64,000 nucleotides of DNA, from the NCBI GenBank assembly GCA_964573995.1, contig CAZNLH010000012.1:1-64000 (forward strand). Reading direction: 5' to 3'. The first letter of the stretch is position 1, and each line of letters opens with the position of its first letter. The notes under the pieces were generated by a model. That model was given only the letters and a program-made list of their open reading frames with translations. It made no database searches and was not told where the DNA came from. Of this stretch, positions 1 through 7,715 are shown piece after piece. The position numbers were made by a program, and so were the translations under genes. The DNA is from CAZNLH01 sp964573995 (lineage in GTDB: Bacteria > Gemmatimonadota > CAZMKB01 > CAZNLH01).

Positions 1-715
1 AGCCAAAGCGGCTTCCCTTCAAACGAATAAATGAATTTTGACCATTCGCATTTAGATCCTTCACTTGACCAGAACTAACGGAATACACATTCGTGCCGTC
101 ATCTGCCGGAATATCGATTCCCTTATGTGTATGGAGCCCTCCCTCTTCACGATATTCGTTAACTACTGAACTCAAGTTATGAGGCGCATTATCCGGGTCT
201 ATAGGCCACAAATAATTCTCTACTGTAGGATCTTGAATCCATCCCAATTCTACCGGACCATAAACGTTATTGCCCTCATTATCTTCATCGATAAATTCAT
301 CAAAATCTACATAGGCATATACATTAAATTGACCAAAAGTATAAGTCCAGAACTCATCATAATACGCTGTTATAGAAAAATTGGCCGAACCACCAGGCAC
401 TATTTCATCTACCCAATCGAAATCATCCGAAATATCATAACCAGGACTTGGACTATGGTCAATATTATAAAATAAATCGACAAACACCAAATAGGCGATT
501 TCATCCCCTTGATTCTGCACCGTTATATTGATGGTATCAGGATAGTCCTCGTATTGATTGTTTGGGTTTATTTGGAGATCGGAAATAACAAGATCTGGTA
601 GTGCCATAAGGGCTTTGAACGCGCATTGTAATTGTATTTGAATAATTATTAGCAATGAAAATAAAATACAATGCTTGCAATTTATCCTCTTTACTGATCC
701 AAGGATAACGTTCAT
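1..715 (-). CDS. Secreted CARDB + M23 (LytM-type) peptidase, partial
   Basis: This is a reading frame that runs off the left edge, about 238 codons visible. The ATG at 715 is the first possible start because an in-frame TAG lies three codons upstream. Residues 9-25 look like a signal peptide: a basic stretch with KR, then the hydrophobic ILFSLLIII. From about residue 38 a CARDB-type adhesion domain begins (PDLVISDLQINPN, later DEDNEGNNVYGP). Near residue 200 the start of an M23 peptidase appears (HTHKGIDIPADDGTNVYSVS), with the H-x-x-x-D metal-binding pattern; the HxH half lies outside the window. The likely role is an exported peptidoglycan or protein endopeptidase attached through an adhesion-type domain. 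The DNA is far more AT-rich than the rest of the window, with many ATT, AAT and TTT codons, which suggests recent acquisition. Confidence 0.8.
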   Translation of the reverse strand, partial: MNVILGSVKRINCKHCILFSLLIIIQIQLQCAFKALMALPDLVISDLQINPNNQYEDYPDTINITVQNQGDEIAYLVFVDLFYNIDHSPSPGYDISDDFDWVDEIVPGGSANFSITAYYDEFWTYTFGQFNVYAYVDFDEFIDEDNEGNNVYGPVELGWIQDPTVENYLWPIDPDNAPHNLSSVVNEYREEGGLHTHKGIDIPADDGTNVYSVSSGQVKDLNANGQNSFIRLKGSRFG

Positions 716-1093
716 CGTGTTCTATCATGACCAATCTTGTGTTCAAGGCGATTTTATTGTTCAAATCGCATGCTCCTTTCATCGGCAGAGCAACATACGT
801 ACCTTAAAGATACTAATAATATCAGGTAGCCTTAACCTATTGATGGTGTGACAGTTGACCTTGCAAGTGAGACTGCGAGATTGAAACGACATTCGTATTT
901 TTTCACGATATAACCCTGAATTGCCTGTAATAACATGACGATTCTCCTGATGATTTCGTGGTACCTATCTGATTCCCGGGCTGAATCCTGGTTAGTTGTC
1001 AACGCGGGATTAAATTTGCGAATAACTCAATAAAATATCCAACGTGTTGAGCACTCGATTATCTTAAAGGGCTCAACCCTCCTTCATTCTCTC
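716..1093. other. AT-rich intergenic stretch
   Basis: No convincing gene, RNA or repeat is visible in these ~380 bases. The stretch is AT-rich and is the last part of the low-GC block before base composition rises to the level of the rest of the window. Confidence 0.5.
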
Positions 1094-1438
1094 CTATTCA
1101 TCCAATCGAAACCTCCTCAGCCATCCATTGCTGTATGCGGTTATCTCCTTGCCGTCGTGCGAGATGGAGACATGGGTCGCAGAGGCATAGTTATCCTGAT
1201 CCATCCTGTCGAACGTCCCCATATCGTATTCCCAGACAGGAAACTTGGCAGAACCGTCCAGGTGATAAACGCTCACAACTCGCTCACCCCCCAACGCACT
1301 CTCCTTATCTCGCAAGACCACCAAAAGGTTGGAACGAGCGCTAAAATCAACCTCCTCAAGCGGACGAAATCCATGAAAGGTTAATACATTCAATAATCTC
1401 CCGGTCTGAACGTCATAGACCCTTATCCTCTTCGACAT
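1094..1438 (-). CDS. Small beta-propeller (WD40-like) protein or fragment
   Basis: About 114 residues from the ATG at 1438; a TTG at 1480 would add 14 residues but lies inside the promoter of the neighbouring tRNA gene. The sequence holds roughly two propeller-like blades: RIRVYDVQTGRLLNVL followed by FSARSNLLVVL, then VVSVYHLDG followed by HVSISHDGKEITAYSNG and a final WLRRFRLDE. Complete WD40-type propellers need five to eight blades, so this looks like the C-terminal remnant of a larger gene. It has no signal peptide and no clear ribosome-binding site. It sits between the AT-rich block and the tRNA gene, a typical place for gene debris. It could instead be a genuine short protein; function unknown. 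Confidence 0.45.
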   Translation of the reverse strand: MSKRIRVYDVQTGRLLNVLTFHGFRPLEEVDFSARSNLLVVLRDKESALGGERVVSVYHLDGSAKFPVWEYDMGTFDRMDQDNYASATHVSISHDGKEITAYSNGWLRRFRLDE

Positions 1439-1467
1439 CGCCCGCGACGTGGGAACCTTGCTCCTCC

Positions 1468-1496
1468 TTGACAGGATCAACCGGTGTGCTTATGAT
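1468..1496 (+). promoter_or_regulatory. Sigma70 promoter of tRNA-Leu
   Basis: TTGACA at 1468-1473, 17-nt spacer, TATGAT at 1491-1496. Transcription would begin near 1503, about 36 nt before the mature tRNA. The near-consensus match fits a highly expressed tRNA gene. Confidence 0.75.
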
Positions 1497-1538
1497 ATTG
1501 CGTCGAAGGGGGCATTGTCGCGCCCCCGCCTCTAAGGT

Positions 1539-1625
1539 GCCGAAGTGGTGGAACTGGTAGACGCGCTGCGTTCAGGGCGCAGTGGGCGTATGCCCGTGGG
1601 GGTTCGAATCCCCCCTTCGGCACCA
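1539..1625 (+). tRNA. tRNA-Leu (CAG anticodon)
   Basis: An 87-nt class II tRNA. The acceptor stem GCCGAAG pairs with CTTCGGC and CCA is encoded. The anticodon stem CTGCG/CGCAG encloses the loop TTCAGGG, giving anticodon CAG, which reads CUG leucine codons. The long variable arm (GTGGGCGTATGCCCGT) is the class II hallmark, and the T arm carries GGTTCGAATCC. A run of six T at 1626-1631 directly follows and could act as the transcription end. It is on the opposite strand from its neighbours. Confidence 0.97.
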
Positions 1626-1630
1626 TTTTT

Positions 1631-1969
1631 TCATACCTTTGATCGGACCATCGCGAGGAGCATGCGGAACCTGCTCATGGCGCAGATGGCATGAGGGACA
1701 CCGGCCGGGAGGATTATCATCTCACCCGCTTGCACCTTGTGAGGCCGGCCGGCGATCGTGACCTCGGCCTCGCCGTCCAGGATAGAAACAAGGGCGTCGA
1801 AGGGCGCTGTGTGCTCGCTCAGGCTCTCCCCCTCGTCGAAGGCAAAAAGGGTGATGGTCCCCGCGGTTTTCTTGATAAGCGTGCGGCTAACGACCGCACT
1901 CTCCTGGTAAGCGATCAATTTCGACGGCAGCAGGACCTCTCCCTTCAGGTCTTCTTTATCATCGTTCAT
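1631..1969 (-). CDS. Small single-domain cupin protein
   Basis: A 112-residue protein starting at ATG 1969, preceded by GGAGCCAAGAG as ribosome-binding site. It is a single cupin_2-type beta barrel: motif 1 around EHTAPFDALVSILDGEAEV with a candidate metal-binding histidine, and motif 2 around GEMIILPAGVPHAI with its histidine. Small stand-alone cupins of this kind occur widely in anaerobic and facultative bacteria; their substrate is generally unknown. It is soluble, with no signal peptide. It follows lpdA on the same strand with a gap of 77 nt, so it may be co-transcribed, and it runs convergently into the tRNA-Leu gene. No specific function can be claimed. Confidence 0.85.
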   Translation of the reverse strand: MNDDKEDLKGEVLLPSKLIAYQESAVVSRTLIKKTAGTITLFAFDEGESLSEHTAPFDALVSILDGEAEVTIAGRPHKVQAGEMIILPAGVPHAICAMSRFRMLLAMVRSKV

Positions 1970-2046
1970 CTCTTGGCTCCTTGCCCTTCAAGGTCGTAAT
2001 TTCTCTCTCTTCGATGCGGGCCCTGATAAGGTCAAGACCCGAACCC

Positions 2047-3471
2047 TTACCTGTTCAGGATGTGGATCGCCTTCCTCTCGGCCGCCTCCGCGGCCTCCAT
2101 AAGGGACTCCGGGAGGGTCGGATGCGGGTGAACGGTTAGGGAGAGGTCGTCGAGGGTGGCCGCCATCTCGACGGCGAGCGCTGCCTCGCTTATCATCGTG
2201 GACGCCTCGGGGCCGACGATCCTGACGCCGATGATCCTCCGGGTCGATTTATCTGCTATGACCTTGACGAAGCCCTCCGCCCTGTTCATCGTCATGGCCC
2301 GCCCGGATGCCGAGAAAGGGAAGCGTCCGACGGCCACTTCGATGCCACGCTCTCCCGCCTCCTCCTCCGACACGCCCACCACGGCGATCTCCGGGTCGGT
2401 GAAGATGACGGCCGGCACGGCCTGCCAGTCGCAGGCGCTATCCATGCCTGCGACCACTTCGGCGGCCACGATCCCCTCCTTCGAGGCCTTGTGGGCAAGC
2501 ATCGGCTCTCCCGCGACGTCCCCGATCGCGTATATGTGCGGGACGCTCGTCCTGCAATGAGAATCTGTCTCGATGAATCCACGCTCATTCGTATCCACGC
2601 CCGTCTTCTCGAGGCCCATGCCACCGGTGCACGGGCGCCTTCCGGCGGCCACGAGGACCCGGTCGGCGGGGATCTTCTCCATCTTCCCTTTTTCCTTCCC
2701 CTCCACCTGTGCCTTGAGCCCCTCCCCCGTCTTTGACAGTCCCTTCACGCGGCTCGATACATGGACCTTGACGCCGAGACCCTTGAGTCCGCGGGCGACG
2801 AGTCGCACGATATCCCGGTCCATGCTTGGCAAGAGACCGTCCAGCATCTCGACAACCGTCACCTTGGACCCGATCTTTGCGTAAAAGGTGCCGAGTTCGA
2901 GCCCGATGTACCCCCCTCCAACTACGAGGAGCCTCCCCGGGACCTCTCTCAGGGCAAGGGCCTCCCGGGACGTCAGTATCCTCTCCCCATCCGGCTCGAG
3001 CCCCGGGACCGCGGCGGGACGGGAGCCGGTGGCGAGAATGGCGTTCTCGAACTCGACGCGCTCGATCCTTCCTTCACGGTCGATCTCGGCCGTCCTCGAC
3101 GAAGTGAAGGTTAGCCTTCCAGTCACGACATTCACCCCGTTCACACGGCACAACTTCGAGACCCCGTCGGTCAAGCGAGCCACGATACCCTCCTTCCACT
3201 CCATCACCTGCTCGAGGTCCACCGAGAGTGCCTCCACACTGATGCCCATCTCACCGGCCCCCTTCACCGTGTGGTAGACCTCGGCCGCGTGAATGAGTGC
3301 CTTGGAGGGGATGCACCCGTGGTTTAGACAGATACCTCCCAACCTCTCGGAGTCATCCACGAGTGTGACGTCGAGCCCCAGTTGCGCCGCCCGGATCGCG
3401 GCCACGTAACCGCCTGGGCCCGCCCCCACGACCAGCAGATCCACCCCTGTAGGTATTTCCCCCACGACCAT
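2047..3471 (-). CDS. lpdA: Dihydrolipoyl dehydrogenase (E3)
   Basis: A flavoprotein of 474 residues that reoxidises dihydrolipoamide with NAD+ in 2-oxoacid dehydrogenase complexes or the glycine cleavage system. Visible motifs: an N-terminal FAD-binding GAGPGGYVAAIRAAQLG; the redox-active cysteine pair in GGICLNHGCIPSKALIH; an NAD-binding GGGYIGLELGTFYAKIGS; a second FAD motif in YAIGDVAGEPMLAHKA; and the C-terminal catalytic HPHPTLPE (His-Glu dyad). It is full length for the family. Its ATG at 3471 lies one base after the stop of the E2 remnant, the usual coupling of E2 and E3 genes. It is the last gene of the dehydrogenase operon before the cupin. Confidence 0.97.
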   Translation of the reverse strand: MVVGEIPTGVDLLVVGAGPGGYVAAIRAAQLGLDVTLVDDSERLGGICLNHGCIPSKALIHAAEVYHTVKGAGEMGISVEALSVDLEQVMEWKEGIVARLTDGVSKLCRVNGVNVVTGRLTFTSSRTAEIDREGRIERVEFENAILATGSRPAAVPGLEPDGERILTSREALALREVPGRLLVVGGGYIGLELGTFYAKIGSKVTVVEMLDGLLPSMDRDIVRLVARGLKGLGVKVHVSSRVKGLSKTGEGLKAQVEGKEKGKMEKIPADRVLVAAGRRPCTGGMGLEKTGVDTNERGFIETDSHCRTSVPHIYAIGDVAGEPMLAHKASKEGIVAAEVVAGMDSACDWQAVPAVIFTDPEIAVVGVSEEEAGERGIEVAVGRFPFSASGRAMTMNRAEGFVKVIADKSTRRIIGVRIVGPEASTMISEAALAVEMAATLDDLSLTVHPHPTLPESLMEAAEAAERKAIHILNR

Positions 3472-3472
3472 G

Positions 3473-3595
3473 TCAGATCAACTCCATGAAATGTGCCTCC
3501 GGCTCCTCGAGGAACCTCCTGAGCTCGTTGACGAAAAGGGCCGCGTCGGCGCCGTCTGCCACCCTGTGATCGAAAGAGAGGGAAAGGAGTGGCAT
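3473..3595 (-). pseudogene. C-terminal remnant of dihydrolipoamide acyltransferase (E2)
   Basis: Forty codons and a stop remain of an E2 gene. Read in the frame beginning at 3595, the sequence gives MPLLSLSFDHRVADGADA and ends LEEPEAHFMELI. The DHRxxDG catalytic motif of 2-oxoacid dehydrogenase acyltransferases is intact. The lipoyl domain, the E1/E3-binding domain and nearly all of the catalytic domain are absent; upstream of the remnant the sequence is E1beta. The frame is shifted relative to E1beta, so no functional fusion results. The stop is one base from the lpdA start, showing that a normal E2-lpdA junction is preserved. This is either a real deletion of about 1 kb or an assembly error. 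Confidence 0.85.
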
Positions 3596-4491
3596 ATGGG
3601 GGTGTTGAACCCCGTCACCCTCTCTATGAGCGCCTTCAGGTAGTAGAAGACCCTCTCCATGATAGTGGCGGCGATCTCGGCGCCGAGACCGCAGGTGCGT
3701 GGTGCCTCATGCACGATCACCACACGTCCCATCTCCCCTGCCGCGCGTGCGAGCCCTTCGTCGTCGAGGGGCGATAGCGTCCTCAGATCGACCACCTTCA
3801 CGTCTATCCCATCCTCCGCGGCCTGCTCCGCCGCCTCCAGTGCCAATCGCACCATGGCCCCCCACGATATCATCGACAGGTCCCTTCCCTCACGCAATAC
3901 CTTCAAGCGACCTATGGGGACGGCGTAGGACTCCTCAGGGACCTCTTCCCTGAAGGCCCGGTACATGCGCTTGGGCTCGAGGAAGAATACCGGGTCCGGG
4001 TCGCGAATGGCGGACAAGAGGAGGCCCTTTGCGTCATATGGTCCCGAAGGCACGACTACCTTGATCCCGGGGACGTGGACCAGGACTGCCTCAAGGCTCT
4101 CCGAGTGGTGTTCCGGTGCATGGATTCCCCCACCGTAGGGCACCCGGATGACCATCGGGACTGTGAACCTCCCGCGGCTCCGGGAGCGAAGTCTGCAGAC
4201 GTGCGAGATTACCTGGTCCAGGGCAGGGAGGAGGAATCCCATGAACTGGATCTCGGCCACCGGCTTCAGCCCATAAACCGCCATTCCGACGGCGGTCCCG
4301 ACGATCCCCGCCTCCGCCAGGGGGGTGTCTATCGCCCGCCCGGGCCCAAACTTCTCGTAGAGCCCGTCGGTCACCCGGAAGACACCGCCGTTGATACCGA
4401 CGTCTTCCCCCATGACCACCACCTCATCATCGACTTCCATCTCCTCGAAAAGGCCGCGGTTGATCGCCTGGACCATGTTGAGTCTCGCCAT
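3478..4491 (-). CDS. pdhB: 2-oxoacid (pyruvate) dehydrogenase E1 beta, C-terminus lost
   Basis: The beta subunit of a thiamine-diphosphate-dependent dehydrogenase. Recognisable family blocks include GEDVGINGGVFRVTDGL, DTPLAEAGIVGTAVGMA, PYGGGIHAPEHHSES and VVIVHEAPRTCGLGAEIA. The sequence matches the family as far as VTGFNTP, near residue 300, where FPYxLE would normally follow. Instead the frame reads about 40 unrelated residues because it runs into E2 sequence out of frame. About 25 native C-terminal residues are therefore missing. The chosen ATG at 4491 shares its A with the TGA of pdhA (TGATG); a GTG one codon earlier is possible. It belongs to an operon with pdhA and lpdA. Activity of the complex from this locus is doubtful. 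Confidence 0.85.
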   Translation of the reverse strand: MARLNMVQAINRGLFEEMEVDDEVVVMGEDVGINGGVFRVTDGLYEKFGPGRAIDTPLAEAGIVGTAVGMAVYGLKPVAEIQFMGFLLPALDQVISHVCRLRSRSRGRFTVPMVIRVPYGGGIHAPEHHSESLEAVLVHVPGIKVVVPSGPYDAKGLLLSAIRDPDPVFFLEPKRMYRAFREEVPEESYAVPIGRLKVLREGRDLSMISWGAMVRLALEAAEQAAEDGIDVKVVDLRTLSPLDDEGLARAAGEMGRVVIVHEAPRTCGLGAEIAATIMERVFYYLKALIERVTGFNTPICHSFPSLSITGWQTAPTRPFSSTSSGGSSRSRRHISWS

Positions 4492-5549
4492 CACGTCCCC
4501 TCTTCCTCGAGGGCCCGGAACTGCGCCTCCAGGCGGGGCGTCATCTCGGAATAAACGTACCGGAAGATATCCTCCACCCCACGTTCGTGCATCGATTCCG
4601 CGCGCTCGACGGACCGGGCGATCTCCTCCTTCACCTCCGCTTGGAGGGCCTCCTCCCTATCGTTATCCCAGAGCCCGCGACCAGCCAGAAAGGCGCGCAT
4701 GCGGATCAGGGGGTCCTTCTTCTTCCACTGCAGCACCTCTTCCTCGCTCCTGTAACGTGTTGGATCATCGGCGGTCGTGTGTGGCCCGAAACGGTATGTC
4801 ACTGCCTCGATCAGGGTTGGACCCTCGCCGGCCGCGGCCCTTTCCACCGCGCGGCGCGTTACGGCGTAAACGGCCAGGACGTCCATGCCGTCTACCTGGA
4901 CCCCTTCGAAACCGTATGCCGAGGCCTTCTGCGCGATTGTCCGAGAGGCGGTCTGCCTCCTCCTGGGATAGGATATCGCGTAGTGATTGTTACTGCAGAG
5001 AAAGATGGTCGGGGCTCGATAGACACCCGCGAAGTTGAGCCCCTCGTGGAAGTCGCCCTCGGAGGTTCCACCGTCGCCGAAGTAGACGAGCGTGACCAGG
5101 TCCTCTCCCCTCGACCTTGCCGCCATGGCGAACCCCACCGCGTGCGGGATCTGGGTCGCTATCGGCACGGAATATGTGAAAACGTTTACACCTTCCGGGA
5201 TCCGGTTCCCCTCCTCGTTACCCTGCCAGAGAGCCACCGTGTATTGCAACGGGAGGCCGTGGACCATGAGCGCCGCGTGTTCCCGGTAACTCGGGAAGAT
5301 CCAATCCTGCTCCCTGAGCGCGAATGCGCTTCCCACCTGCGTCGCCTCCTGCCCGCTGCAAGGGGCGTAAGTCCCCATCCTCCCCTGGCGCTGGAGGTTC
5401 ACGCACCGCTCGTCGAACCTCCTGGCGAGGAGCATCCAGCGATACATTGAGAGGAGGTCCTCGTCGACAAGTGGGGGGACCTCCCCGCCAGCGAGCTTTC
5501 CGCCGGGGTCAATGACCTGGAACGGCTTCCTGCTCTTGGCCTTCCCCAT
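4491..5549 (-). CDS. pdhA: Pyruvate/2-oxoacid dehydrogenase E1 alpha
   Basis: A 352-residue alpha subunit of the heterotetrameric E1, which decarboxylates a 2-oxoacid using thiamine diphosphate. The ThDP-binding block GDGGTSEGDFHEGLNF ends with CSNNHYAIS, the family signature. Other conserved blocks are SGQEATQVGSAFAL and FPSYREHAALM near the N-terminus and GPHTTADDPTRYR in the phosphorylation-loop region. Length is normal for the bacterial heterotetrameric type (pyruvate or branched-chain). The substrate cannot be fixed from sequence alone. The start at 5549 is preceded by AAAGGG. It heads the operon pdhA-pdhB-(E2 remnant)-lpdA and has a promoter about 130 nt upstream. Confidence 0.93.
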   Translation of the reverse strand: MGKAKSRKPFQVIDPGGKLAGGEVPPLVDEDLLSMYRWMLLARRFDERCVNLQRQGRMGTYAPCSGQEATQVGSAFALREQDWIFPSYREHAALMVHGLPLQYTVALWQGNEEGNRIPEGVNVFTYSVPIATQIPHAVGFAMAARSRGEDLVTLVYFGDGGTSEGDFHEGLNFAGVYRAPTIFLCSNNHYAISYPRRRQTASRTIAQKASAYGFEGVQVDGMDVLAVYAVTRRAVERAAAGEGPTLIEAVTYRFGPHTTADDPTRYRSEEEVLQWKKKDPLIRMRAFLAGRGLWDNDREEALQAEVKEEIARSVERAESMHERGVEDIFRYVYSEMTPRLEAQFRALEEEGT

Positions 5550-5680
5550 CCCTTTACGCCTCGAGAGTTGAACGTGGCCGGTTTCCCGTCACGGGCCGCC
5601 GGTACGAATCCCACCTGTCGCCTGATGGCTGTGGAACGGGCGTTTTCATATAGATATCCACCGTACAACCACGTGGGTCA

Positions 5681-5708
5681 AGTATAGAATGCATGCGACC
5701 AAAGTCAA
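5681..5708 (-). promoter_or_regulatory. Promoter of the pdh operon
   Basis: On the minus strand TTGACT (5708-5703), 16-nt spacer, TATACT (5686-5681). A second TTGACC overlaps just downstream. It lies between acs and pdhA and would start transcription near 5675. Confidence 0.55.
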
Positions 5709-5731
5709 GGTGGGCACTAAAGGGAGGCCGA

Positions 5732-7702
5732 TCACTCGTTCTCCTCGTATCGCTCCTTGAGATCCCGCACCACGTCAGGATCGGCCAGCGTGGTCGTGTC
5801 CCCCAGGACCCGGCCCTCTGCGATGTCGCGCAGTAGCCTCCTCATGATCTTCCCGCTCCGCGTCTTGGGGAGATCGGCAGTGAAGATGACCACCTCCGGC
5901 CGCGCGATCGCGCCGATCTTGTTCACCACGTGATCCTTGAGGTCGGTCGTCATTCTCTCACCCCCGTCGATCCCCTCCTTGAGAGTCACGAACGCGGCGA
6001 TCGCCTGTCCCTTTACCTCATGCTCGATCCCCACGACCGCGGACTCGGCCACGGCGACATGGTCCACGAGGGCGCTCTCGACCTCCATCGTGCTGATCCT
6101 GTGCCCTGCGACGTTCATTACGTCGTCGACCCTGCCGAGGAGGAAGTAGTATCCCTCATCATCCCGCTTCGCCCCGTCCCCGGGGAAGTAGGTCTGCCGG
6201 GCCCACTTGGTCCAGTACTGTTCCACGTACCGCTCCGGGTCGCCATATATACCCCTCAACATGGCCGGCCAAGGGGAGGTTATGGCCAAGTAACCACCTC
6301 CTCCGTCCCGCACAGACCTCCCCTCATCATCAAGGATATCGGCCTCGATGCCCGGAAAGGGACGCGCTGCGGAGCCCGGTTTTAGGGTCGTTATACCGGG
6401 CAGGGGGGTTATCAGTATCATCCCTGTCTCTGTCTGCCACCACGTATCCACGATCGGGCACTTCCCTTTGCCGATGTTCTCGTGGTACCAGATCCAGGCC
6501 TCGGGGTTGATAGGCTCCCCCACCGTCCCCAGCAGCCTCAAAGACGACAGGTTTCTTCTCTCGGGCCATTCCACCCCCCACTTGATGAAGGCACGGATGG
6601 CCGTGGGAGCGGTGTAAAATATGGTGACACCGTACTTCTCCACGATCTCCCAGAACCGGTCCTTCTCCGGCCAGTCGGGTGCCCCCTCGTACATCACCAC
6701 TGTCGCGCCCGCCGCCAGGGGGCCATAGACGATGTAACTGTGGCCCGTCACCCAGCCTATGTCAGCGGTGCACCAGTAGATGTCGCTGTCCCTCAGGTCG
6801 AAGACCCACCGGCTGGTAGCATAGACCCCCGTCAGGTAGCCCCCCGTTGTGTGGATGATCCCCTTCGGCTTGCCGGTAGTGCCGGAGGTATGGAGGATGT
6901 ACAGGATGTCCTCGGAGTCCATCGGCTCCGCCTCCAACAGAGGCCTCGCTCCATCCATAAGGTCGTGGTACCAGTGATCCCTTCCCGCTACCATCTCAAC
7001 CCCCTCCCCATCCCCACGTCGGACTACAATAACGTCGTGTACTGACGGCGCCCCTTCGAGCGCCCGGTCGGCGTTCTCCTTTAGGTGTATGAACCTCCCC
7101 CTCCTGTAACCCCCATCCGAGGTGATCAGTGCCTTCGCTTCAGAGTCCCTGATCCGGTCCCGCAGCGATTCGGGGCTGAAACCTCCGAACACCACCGCGT
7201 GGATGGCCCCTATCCTGGCGCAGGCCAGCATCGCCACCGGGAGTTCCAGGATCATCGGCAGGTAGATGGCGACACAGTCGCCCTTGCCGATCCCCAATCC
7301 CTTCAATACCCCCGCGAAACGGCTCACCTCGTCGAGGAGTTCCCGATAGGTCATTGCCCTGGCGTCCCCAGGCTCGCCTTCCCAGTAGAACACCACCTTC
7401 TCTCCCAGCCCGGCCTTCACCTGCCGATCCAGGCAGTTGTAACTGACGTTGAGTCTTCCACCCACGAACCACTTCGCGTGTGGTGGGTCCCATTCCAGGA
7501 CCTTCTCCCAGGGCCTGAACCAGTGGAGTTCCCTTGCAAAGCCTGCCCAGAACGCCTCCCTGTCCCTCGAGGCCTCCCCGTATATTCCGGCATCCTTGAC
7601 CAGTGCGCCGTCCTGGAAATCGGGTGGTGGTGGAAATGATCTCGCCTCGCTCAAAAGGTCACCCATCGCCCCAGCCCGGTCTCCGGGTCTCGCCCCCTTC
7701 AT
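5732..7702 (-). CDS. acs: Acetyl-CoA synthetase
   Basis: A 656-residue AMP-forming acetate-CoA ligase, which converts acetate, ATP and CoA to acetyl-CoA through acetyl-adenylate. Visible: N-terminal ACAS domain; P-loop-like HTSGTTGKPKGIIHT; WCTADIGWVTGHSYIVYGPL, typical of Acs; DTWWQTETGMILITPLPG, the acetate-pocket and adenylate-binding motif; YFPGDGAKRDDEGYYFLLGRVDDV; and the C-terminal KTRSGKIMRRLLRDI with the lysine whose acetylation controls the enzyme in other bacteria. Length is standard. Start ATG 7702 has a clear AAAGGAG ribosome-binding site. It lies upstream of the pdh operon on the same strand, so acetyl-CoA can be formed here from acetate and, if the complex works, from pyruvate. 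Confidence 0.97.
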   Translation of the reverse strand: MKGARPGDRAGAMGDLLSEARSFPPPPDFQDGALVKDAGIYGEASRDREAFWAGFARELHWFRPWEKVLEWDPPHAKWFVGGRLNVSYNCLDRQVKAGLGEKVVFYWEGEPGDARAMTYRELLDEVSRFAGVLKGLGIGKGDCVAIYLPMILELPVAMLACARIGAIHAVVFGGFSPESLRDRIRDSEAKALITSDGGYRRGRFIHLKENADRALEGAPSVHDVIVVRRGDGEGVEMVAGRDHWYHDLMDGARPLLEAEPMDSEDILYILHTSGTTGKPKGIIHTTGGYLTGVYATSRWVFDLRDSDIYWCTADIGWVTGHSYIVYGPLAAGATVVMYEGAPDWPEKDRFWEIVEKYGVTIFYTAPTAIRAFIKWGVEWPERRNLSSLRLLGTVGEPINPEAWIWYHENIGKGKCPIVDTWWQTETGMILITPLPGITTLKPGSAARPFPGIEADILDDEGRSVRDGGGGYLAITSPWPAMLRGIYGDPERYVEQYWTKWARQTYFPGDGAKRDDEGYYFLLGRVDDVMNVAGHRISTMEVESALVDHVAVAESAVVGIEHEVKGQAIAAFVTLKEGIDGGERMTTDLKDHVVNKIGAIARPEVVIFTADLPKTRSGKIMRRLLRDIAEGRVLGDTTTLADPDVVRDLKERYEENE

Positions 7703-7715
7703 AGGTACTCCTTTC

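Noticed and set aside
537..782. An 81-residue minus-strand frame beginning MKGACDLNNK
   Set aside because: It overlaps the start and signal peptide of the larger CARDB + M23 gene in another frame and has no recognisable domain.
1135..1384. Plus-strand frames opposite the propeller gene
   Set aside because: They are arginine- and proline-rich shadows without start signals or domains.
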